Made by a program: the position numbers and the translations under genes
Source: Symbiodinium natans
Lineage: Eukaryota; Sar; Dinophyceae; Suessiales; Symbiodiniaceae
Length of the DNA: 52,661 nucleotides
Reading direction: 5' to 3'
Assembly (NCBI GenBank): GCA_905221605.1
Contig: CAJNDS010000908.1
Span: 1-52,661, forward strand
Shown here: positions 9,011 through 17,900 of the stretch, in pieces
Position numbering within the stretch: the stretch's first letter is position 1
Layout: each line of letters begins with the position of its first letter
Notes under the pieces: model-generated
The model's database searches: none
The model's input: only the letters and a program-made list of their open reading frames with translations
Told to the model about the DNA's origin: nothing

Positions 9011-9669
9011 AAGCTTGAACAACTTCAACGGGCAACACCAGTCCGACAGGTGTCACAGGACAGAGGTCCGGGACACGGGTTCGACACCTATGTCTCACAG
9101 GTGTCCACTAATTATATTTTTCCCATTGAAGAAATGCAATCATCAAGCCACCTGTCCGAACATAGGTCTCACAGGTGTCCGGAGTGCATAAGCTCAAAAA
9201 CTCCACACACTCGAACCATAAAGTAAAGGTTCAACTTCAACAGTCGACATCGATCCAACAGCTGTCACAAGGACAGACGTCCGGGACCACGGGTTCGGGA
9301 CATATGTCTCACAAGTGTCCACTATAGAGACGCACCTGTCCTCACATAGATTTCACACGTGTCCGGAGTGCAAAAACACAAAAAAAAAAACTCCAAGCAC
9401 TCGAACCATGAACTCAAAGACTCGAACAACTTCAACGGGCTACACCGATCCGAGAGGTGTCACAGGGACGGAGGTCCGAGACACGAGTACGGCACAGATG
9501 TCTCACTGGTGTCCACTTTTTTTTTTTGAACACCAACTCAAGAAATGCAAGAATCAAGCAAGTTGCTTTCAAGGATGAAATCAACGGAAACACACCTGTC
9601 CGCACACAGGTCTGACACCTGTCCGGAATGCATAAGCCAAAAATCCCCGAAGGCTCGAACCATAAACTC
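9011..9669. repeat. 659-bp direct repeat, right copy flanking element A
   Basis: Partner of 1232-1890. It starts AAGCTTGAACAAC exactly at the right border of element A and ends ...ATAAACTCAG. Confidence 0.85.
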
Positions 9670-11018
9670 AGAAACTTGAACAACTTCAACGAGCAACACC
9701 GATCCGACAGGTGTCACAGGGACAGACGTCCCGGACACGGGATCGACACATATGTCTCACGGGTGTCCACTAACTCAATTTCCAATTGAACAAATCCGAT
9801 CATCAAGCCACCTGTCCGCACATAGGTCTCACACGTGTCCGGAGTGCATAAACTGAAAAACTCCACACACTCGAACCATAAAAAAAGCTCAAACAACTTC
9901 AACAGTCGACACCGATCCAACAGCTGCAACAAGCACAGACGTCCGGGACACGGGTTCGGCACATATGTCTCACAGGTGTCCACTATAGAGATGCACCTGT
10001 CCTCACATAGGTCTCACACGTGTCCGGAGTGCATAAACAGAAAAAAAGACTCCAAACACTCGAACCATAAACTCAGAAACTCGAACAACTTCAACGGGCT
10101 ACACCGATCCGAAAAGTGTCACAGGGACAGAGGTCCGGGACACGAGTACGGCACAGATGTCTCACTGGTGTCCATTTTTTTTTCAAACATCAAACTTGAA
10201 GAAATGCAAGAATGAAGCAAGTTGCTTTCAAGAATGAAATCAACGGAAACACACCTGTCCGCACATAGGTCTGACACCTGTCCGGAATGCATAAGCCAAA
10301 AATCGCCGAAGGCTCGAACCATAAACTCAGAAGCTTGAACAACTTCAACGGGCAACACCGATCCGACAGCTGTCACAGGGACAGAGGTCCGCGACACGGG
10401 TTCGGCACACATGTCTCACGGGTGTCCACTAACTCAATTTCCAATTGAAGAAATGCCTTCATCAAGCCGCCTGTCCGAACATAGGTCTCACAGGTGTCCG
10501 GAGTGCATAAACTCAAAAACTCCAGACACTCGAACCATAAAGTAGAGGTTCAACTTCAACAGTCGACACCGATCCAACAGCTGTCACAAGGACAGACGTC
10601 CGGGACACGGGTTCGGCACATATGTCTCACAGGTGTCCACTATAGAGACGCACCCGTCCTCACATAAGTCTCACACGTGTCCGGAGTGCATAAACACCAA
10701 AAAAAAACTCCAAACACTCCAACCATAAACTCAAAGGCATGAACAACTTCAACGGGCAACACCGATCCGACAGGCGTCACAGGGACACAGGTCCGGGACA
10801 CGACTACGGCACATGTGTCTCACTGCTGTGCACTACTTCTATGTCCAATTGAAAGAAATGCAACAATCAAGCAAGTTGCTTTCAAGAAAGATATCAACCG
10901 AGACGCAGCTGTCCACACATAGGTCTCACACCTGTCCACAGCGCATAAACTCAAAAACCGAACCATGAACTCATAAACTTCAACAACTTCAACGGGCGAC
11001 ACCGGTCAGACAGCTGTC
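9011..11018. repeat. Satellite array 2 (ACAGGTGTCC family)
   Basis: Continuation of array 1 beyond element A with the same alternating boxes. 9011-9669 is the near-identical partner of 1232-1890. The array ends at CACCGGTCAGACAGCTGTC, directly followed by the palindrome of the conserved flank family at 11019. The first 659 bases are the best conserved. I found no gene here. Confidence 0.9.
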
Positions 11019-11436
11019 AAAATTCATTATGGTATGAATTTTAATAAACTCCTAGGAGCCTTCTCGCCAAACAAAACCCTTTCCAAACATCTCGTGTGCA
11101 TTTTTTATTGCATCCACTACTATATTAACAGGGCTCTTCTCTTAGAAAGGACCCGATTTGAACCATTTATTTTTTAATTAGGACGGTGTATTGCAGAGCA
11201 ACTATTGGTCATCTACTTCCCGGAAGACATTTGAGGCAGAGAAGCTGCTGTAAGAGATGATGTCCGCGTGGTCGTGTTGTCCTGTGGCTGTTGTCCAATC
11301 GGATCGCCGCTGCTTGAACTGCACGACGCCGGGCAGAGACAAGAAGGCAGCAAGGGCTTATCTGCCGAAGTCACAACTGCTGATGGTGTATTGTGGCTGC
11401 CCTCCAATCGGAGTGTAGCTGCGGCTACTCCGCAGC
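11019..11436 (+). repeat. Conserved flank family, copy 1
   Basis: Begins with the palindrome AAAATTCAT-tatggt-ATGAATTTT (11019-11042) and continues with a sequence shared nearly base for base with 31926-32160 and 37941-38240 (AATAAACTCCTAGGAGCC, GGACGGTGTATTGCAG, GACATTTGAGGCAGAG). It contains two CCAATCGGA boxes (11295, 11404) in a roughly 109-base repeated context. All three copies directly follow the same satellite family. The copia element inserted into this copy at 11437-11441. Confidence 0.85.
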
Positions 11437-11441
11437 AAAAA
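11437..11441. repeat. Target-site duplication AAAAA (left)
   Basis: Five A bases precede the TGTG start of the LTR and match five A bases after the other LTR (29927-29931). A 5-bp duplication is normal for Ty1/copia integration. Homopolymer sequence makes the exact length slightly uncertain. Confidence 0.75.
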
Positions 11442-11840
11442 TGTGAAAACACAGCAGCAGCGCGCTGAACCCTATTTTTCTCACGACTTGAGCCAAAGTC
11501 ATAAGCCGGAGGCTTCGTCAGTGAAACTCTTTACACACAGGTGAAAACTCTGCTCTGCCACGTGTTCTCCACAGCCACAAAACAAACTCAAACGTCAGTG
11601 GGAGTTCTCGGGACCTACCCAACTACACCTAAAGCAAGCAAAAACGTGCACAGTCACTTCTACAGCTTCCAGACACACATCCCTACAACTCAAGCAATTC
11701 AAAAGGCTTTCCCACTTAAAGCAGCACTCCCGTCGAGCCTCCAAGGCACAACTACGGAGTTCCTACAACTACACACACACAACTCTGAGCCAGCATGCAG
11801 GACGACAAAGTTAACATGTCCTTAGACAGGAACTTTCACA
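11442..11840 (-). repeat. 3' LTR of copia element
   Basis: 399 bases bounded by TGTG...CACA in plus orientation. Nearly identical to 29528-29926. It contains short C/A-rich stretches and no ORF of note. Confidence 0.93.
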
Positions 11841-11850
11841 CCCCCGCTTG
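11841..11850 (-). other. Polypurine tract of copia element
   Basis: Minus strand reads CAAGCGGGGG directly before the 3' LTR, a purine run suitable to prime plus-strand DNA synthesis. The 115 bases between it and the pol stop hold nothing else evident. Confidence 0.6.
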
Positions 11851-11955
11851 GACTGTAATGCCTCAGAGCTACGCACTTCTTCACAGCTCGGTGTTTCCAG
11901 TGCTTAAACATCTCATCCCAGGCAAAGTCCGAAAGCGAGCACTCCTACTGCCGAA

Positions 11956-14900
11956 CTAAGAAGGTGTTCCTACAAGACCTAACGTGACTTTCGCAGCACG
12001 CAAAAGAGCTCTACCCAGTTTAGTCGGATAGATACCTGTTTCTTCGACACTAGCAAGTGAAACATGCTGATGACTTTTGTCACAGGGCTTTCCAGAGAAG
12101 ATTTCACTCCACTCCTCTCGGTTTGTAGCAAAGAACCACCGCTTAAAGACCCCGTCGAAGGCACAACGGTCCACAACCCTTCCAAAGTTCAGACCAAGGC
12201 GCTTCTTTTCTTTCAGATAACTTTCCTCCTTCCAAAGACCACAGTTCTTTGGCCATTCCTGGGTAACCAGGATCTCTTTGCAGCGGTCCTCCAGAAGTCG
12301 TCCTAAAGCTTTCCAAGATGCAACATGCTTCTTGACCTGCTCTCGCCACCGATGTCGAAACTTCGGTCGATGCCAGTTCTTAAAGCGGTAGCTACATCCA
12401 GCGGTACACGGGGAAGCTATGTGGACATAGATCTGGGGCGGTTTCCTACTCAACAGACACAGCAAGACCTCTCCGAGAAACATTTGAGTACTCTTGCTTA
12501 AGAAGTCTTCTTTCTCAGTTATGCCTATATATGCTACTCGGTCACGAGCACACGCTCGGCACAACGCACTGTCCGTTGAACAAAACACCTCGATCACAAG
12601 CAGAGGAACAGATCCCAACGCAAGGTCTCTTGCCACTGGCTCGTACTTCGCCAGGTTTGTCGGGATTTTCTCAAGCTTTTCACATACTTCTTCAAGTTCT
12701 TCCATTCGTTCACGAAGGTGTTCAGGAACTACAAGACCCTGAAGGTCTTCTTCACACACTCTTTCCAGTCCACACGCAACCAGCAAATGCTCAAGCAACA
12801 ACTCCTCAGGAGATTTCGTCAGTCCATCGGCTGGATTCCGTTCTCCACTGATGAAGCTTAGAATCAGCCTTTCCAGGTGGACTAGCTCTTGAAGATAGCG
12901 ATGACGAAGCTCCAGGTGCCGAACACGGCGTAACAACCCCGTCATTTTGCTAATCGACAAAGCGGCTTCCGAATCCGAAGCCAGGTGAATCGGAAACTCA
13001 CCGGTCTCTCCTTTGGGTATTCCATACAGGAGCGTTTCCATGAGCAAAGACAAGTACACCGACTCTTTGGCTGCCTCAGTCAGGGCTGCCAATTCGGCCT
13101 CCGCCGAACTCAACGCGGTCACCGACTGTTTCCGCGAGAAAGTTTTGATCATGATGCCATGCCACTTCACGATAGCACCAGACACAGAGCAAATGTTCCA
13201 TGACGCATCCACAAAGCCAGAGAGCATGGTTTCCGAAGCGCAGCAAGGATACTCAAACGCTTCTGCCGAAAATCGCTGAAGGTACTCAGGCAAAGCCATC
13301 ACCCAGCGAACCACGCGTCTCAAGCAAGCTTCTGCCTGGCTATCTGGGTCACTCTGATACCGGCCCAGAAATCCTACCGGGTAGGACAAATGCGGCAACG
13401 TCAGGCTTGCCCACATCAACTTACCAAGCACACGTCTATAGCGTTCATACGCCTCAGTGCTGATAGGTGTTCCAGCCTCCTTCTTCCGGTACTCCCTCTC
13501 GAGGTTTCCCAGCACTGGTTTCACACCTTTTCCGCTAATGCCAAACTCTTCTCCAAGCGACTTCAAGTACCCCGGCTTCAGGCCAAAGAACACAGGCCCG
13601 TGCTCAGTGGTTCGGGCGATCACTCGACCCAAGAACTCGAGCTGCCCAGTCTTACCAGGTTCTAGAAGCCCTGTCTGCTTCATTTTATAGATCTTCGCTA
13701 GCTTAGCGTACAGATCCTTGGCAACTGGCGGATTCTGGGAAAAGATGATGAGATCGTCAACATACACTAACACCAAGGTCAGCGCACCATCCTTCTCAAG
13801 CCGGTGATGCACAGTAGGGTCGGCAGTCTCACCAAACCCAAACTGCTTACGCAGCGTGCTTGTAAACTCTAGGTACCAGCTCAGTGGTCCTACTCTCAAG
13901 CCATTCATGGCTTTGTGTAGCTGCGCAAACAGCGGCTTGTTCTCCTCATCATACATCCCATTCGGAAACCGGATACACTCTACTCCCTGCACAGGCGCTT
14001 GCATGAAGGCAACGCTCACATCTGCTGACAACAAGGTGCCACCTCTGACAGCATGAATAGCAAGGACACCCCTCAAGGCTTCCAAAGACGTGGTGGGGGA
14101 ATATATCCCATCAGCTAGAGGATTGGATCCAAATGCATAGTCTCTCACAACAAGACGAGCACGAACGCGTTCAGGGTTCGTGGCCGACGGTTTCGAAGTC
14201 AGAACCCACCTAGTCGTATGGATTCTCCGCGTAGCTCGTTTACGGGCCTCAGCTTCTCCTATAATCGTAGCTACACCAAAAGCATCAAGTTCTGAGAGCT
14301 CGAGTCTCATACCTTCTTCAAGATGCTTACGAGGCAAAACCTTGCCAGAAACTTCGCAAACCGCATTGTCCGGGACATGGACCCAAATCTTCTTTCCACC
14401 AAACTTCATACGGAACCACTCTTTGACATTATCTCCCTTACGGATTTTTGTCGTCACTCTCAAGTCAGGCCCATCAAAGAGTTGCCTAAGGCCATGCTCA
14501 TAGAGCCACGTCAGGCCCTCTTCCATGGCATCGTCTTCTCCTGGATCCATAGGGGCGTCGAGGTCCTCAAGACCTACGCCTCCGGGAGGCTCAACCTCCA
14601 TGCCTGTTTCTTCAGGCACGTCCGAAAAATCCGGAGAATACCCATCCAACTCTCCTTCTTCTTCCATTGCTTCAGGGCCCTCAAGAGCAGGTGGTTCGGT
14701 GCGTTCAACAGGAAACTCAAGACTTCCTTCAGGGAGATTTGGGGAATCAAGCGGCGGACTCGGACCATCGATTGGAACATCGAACTTGATGGGTCTTTCA
14801 GGGTCTTCCTTATTACCTCGAAGGTCACGCAAAGCAGCTTTGTCAAACTCCACTGGATCTTTGGCACGAAAAGAGCTGAAGATTTCCAAACGAGGGGGCT

Positions 14901-17900
14901 TTCCAATACCTATTGGAACAAAGACTCGAATCCCAGAGCCATTAGCACCGTGAGGTCCTACATAGAGTGCCCTCACCAAGCGCTTTCCGCGGTGCTCTGG
15001 GTAGTCCTTCTGCGGTTTTCCAAAACCCACAACCCCAAACTCACAGCTCTTCACTGGCTGAACTGTCGACCCACGCAGTCTCTCCAAAGGCGTGCTGTGT
15101 TCCTTGGACACATGAAACAAGTTATGCATCCTCACAGAGTACCTCATGGCCTCAACAAACAGATGGCTCCCTAGAGGCAACTTTTCACCTACACGCTCTT
15201 CTAAGCCCAGCCAAACAGACCAGAACGCTTCTTTCACAAGGCAAACATGGCGTTCAACGATGCCCTTCGCTTGAGGTCTGTTTATCGCGAACGGGACCCA
15301 GTGCATTGACCTCCCCCCGAATGTCCGGTGTTTCGCTGCATTGCGGAAAACACTCTCGAGGAGATTTTCTTGGTCCCCGTGGACAACAATGTCCAATCCA
15401 CTCAATCCCATTTCCGTAAAGGCTTTGCAAACCGATACAGCGGGCACTTCATCCTCAGGTCCTAAGACCACGGTATGTATGTACCCTGACACCACATGAA
15501 CCATGAGAAGGAAACGAACATTCTTTCCGAAAAATCCAAAGTCGACTTGCAACTCTCCGGGTCCGTGGTGGTGTTTCATGTGCTTCCTACGAGCCGGCAC
15601 TCTCCCTCTAGCGCTTTGACATGTGTCACAGCAACTAAGATAAGGTTGGTGGCCCTTATTTCGGTGCGCCTTCAGCCGCTCCGAGGTCAAATAGACCGGA
15701 ACCTCAGGATCCAGAGCATCGCTCACCACCTCCGGGGAACTCAGGGCACCCGGTTCACCTGAGGGAACATTCTCCACACGGGGTTTCTTTCGAACATCGG
15801 AGGGCCTAGGGGGTTCACTTCCGCTGGGTTTCGCAAGTTCAGCTTCCAACGGATCAGGAATCAACTCTTCCTCCGACTCCGAATTCACAACAACCGGGGT
15901 CGGCAAACCAGCAAGCATACGCAGGGCCTCAGAACGTGCCACGGCCTTCTTTTGCTCGGACCCCCGCAGGGACCGAAGCCCACACAAGGCCCACTTCTTA
16001 AAGGCACGCCAACGTTTCATCATTGGCCCTTTTGCTTCCTCGCCCGTAGGCTCAGCTTTCAACTCACAAACAAGCACGCCACGCAAAAACAACAGGCGGC
16101 GCACAACACTCCAAGACCTACGTGGCACACGTCCTACCAAAGTTACACGCACAAACTTCAGCCTACTCCTACGGCGCACACTCAAAAGCTTCACGCACCT
16201 ACGCAGCCAACCTCTGAAAACCAAACCCAGAACCAACCCTAAAGCCAAGGCACTGCTTCCTTTCCATGAAGACCTGGGCACAGAGGGACAGTGTGCAGAC
16301 CCATTCGCGGCAGGCAGGCTGCACTCACAGTCACCTACCAAGCACTCAAACGCTCCTACCCTACCTCCTAATGCACACAACCAGTCTCCTACTGCAAACA
16401 GCAGGGCTTTCAGACCTACTCCTACCAATTTTGTGCATTGCAGCGAAGATCGGAGCAACTCATGCCCGGCTTTTAGGCCCTCAGGGCCCATACCCAAGCA
16501 TATCAATCCATCTCGGAGCCCGAGTTTCCCACATCCGAATTGTCCATCGGTGGATTTGGAACCACCATACTCGTCTCTGCCGGCGGGGTCAAAGGAGAAG
16601 CGCTCCCCGGACTTCCAATCCCACCGACCATTGGCTCCCTTGGGACCTCGGAACTCACGTCCATAGGGGTCCCAGGGGCACCGAATGCCTCCACGGGCGT
16701 CATCGGCATCTCGACCTCCATTGGAACCTCGCCCGCAAGCTCCCTCAATGTATCTGGGTGCGGTGTCGATGGAGGAGGTAGAGGAGGCGGAGGTATAGGC
16801 AGGCTTGCTTCCATAGGCGTGCCTGGTGCCCAAGATGGAGGAGGTAGAGGAGGCGGAGTTAGAGGCATGCCTGCTTCCATAGGCGTGCCTGGTGCCGAAG
16901 ATGGAGCATAGGAAAAGACGGACGGCGTAAGCGGGGAAGGAGGGCTGAACGGCAAGAAAGCCGGAGGCCCTGGTGGAAAAGCGGGGCCCGTCGACGATGA
17001 TGGAGCCACCTCGGCTGTTGCAGCTCTCTTCATGTCGGCATGCAATCGAATCATTGCCTCGGCTTTTGCACGCGCTTGGTTGAGCAAAGCCCACCCCGAA
17101 GGAGGTGGAGCTGGGGCACTTTTGTGAAGAGGCGGTGCCGTGCCACCCGACGCGGATGGTGCAACATCCGGTATTATAGTTGGCGGTTGAGCAGCCAAGG
17201 TCACCCGGCGGTTGCTCTGGACGAGCACGTCCGCCAAAAGCGCTCTCAAGTCGGCAGCCGGCACACGCTCGACCTTGAGCTCGTTTGGCAGAATGCTTGC
17301 TAGCCCTGCCTCGAACAACTGGTATTGAGCAGGATGGCACCGCAACTCTCGAATCGCCTCCAGGTACAGAAGGAATTTCTTCAAGGTGAGCTGGATGCCA
17401 ACCTGATTGTTGCGCCAGTACCCCCTTTGCTCGCATGGAAGGTGCGGTTGGCGGATGGTAGCAGTCACATCGGCGACTACCACCCCCATGGTGGTCAAAA
17501 CATAGCCATACCTTGCATACTCTGCACGACGGTCGTGCTCTTCGACGAGGGTGTCCGTCAAAACCGACTGGTCCACCGTCGGAGCAGCAATGGCTCGCAG
17601 CTCGGCAATGAGCATAGGTTGCTTCACCGCAATGCCGCTTGTATTGATCACCAACTCCTGTGTCTCCAACTCCCCAAGGCAGGCTGGAATCCCCAACAGC
17701 CGTTCGACCGAGCCAGGGGTCGAGGTAAAAAGGTCGATGTTTTGGAGAAGCTGCCTCGAAAGAGACAGCTGACCTTCCTCCTCGAAACGGTGCGCAAGAC
17801 GAGCAATCATGCTCGTCGAAAAGGCTTCCACCTGGGCCACACTCCCACTTTGGGAGTTCACAAGACAGAGCGGAGGCGAGGCTTCCGGAAGCTCCATCCT

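Noticed and set aside
14323-15174. 283-codon plus-strand ORF
   Set aside because: Antisense shadow of copia integrase/RT coding sequence.
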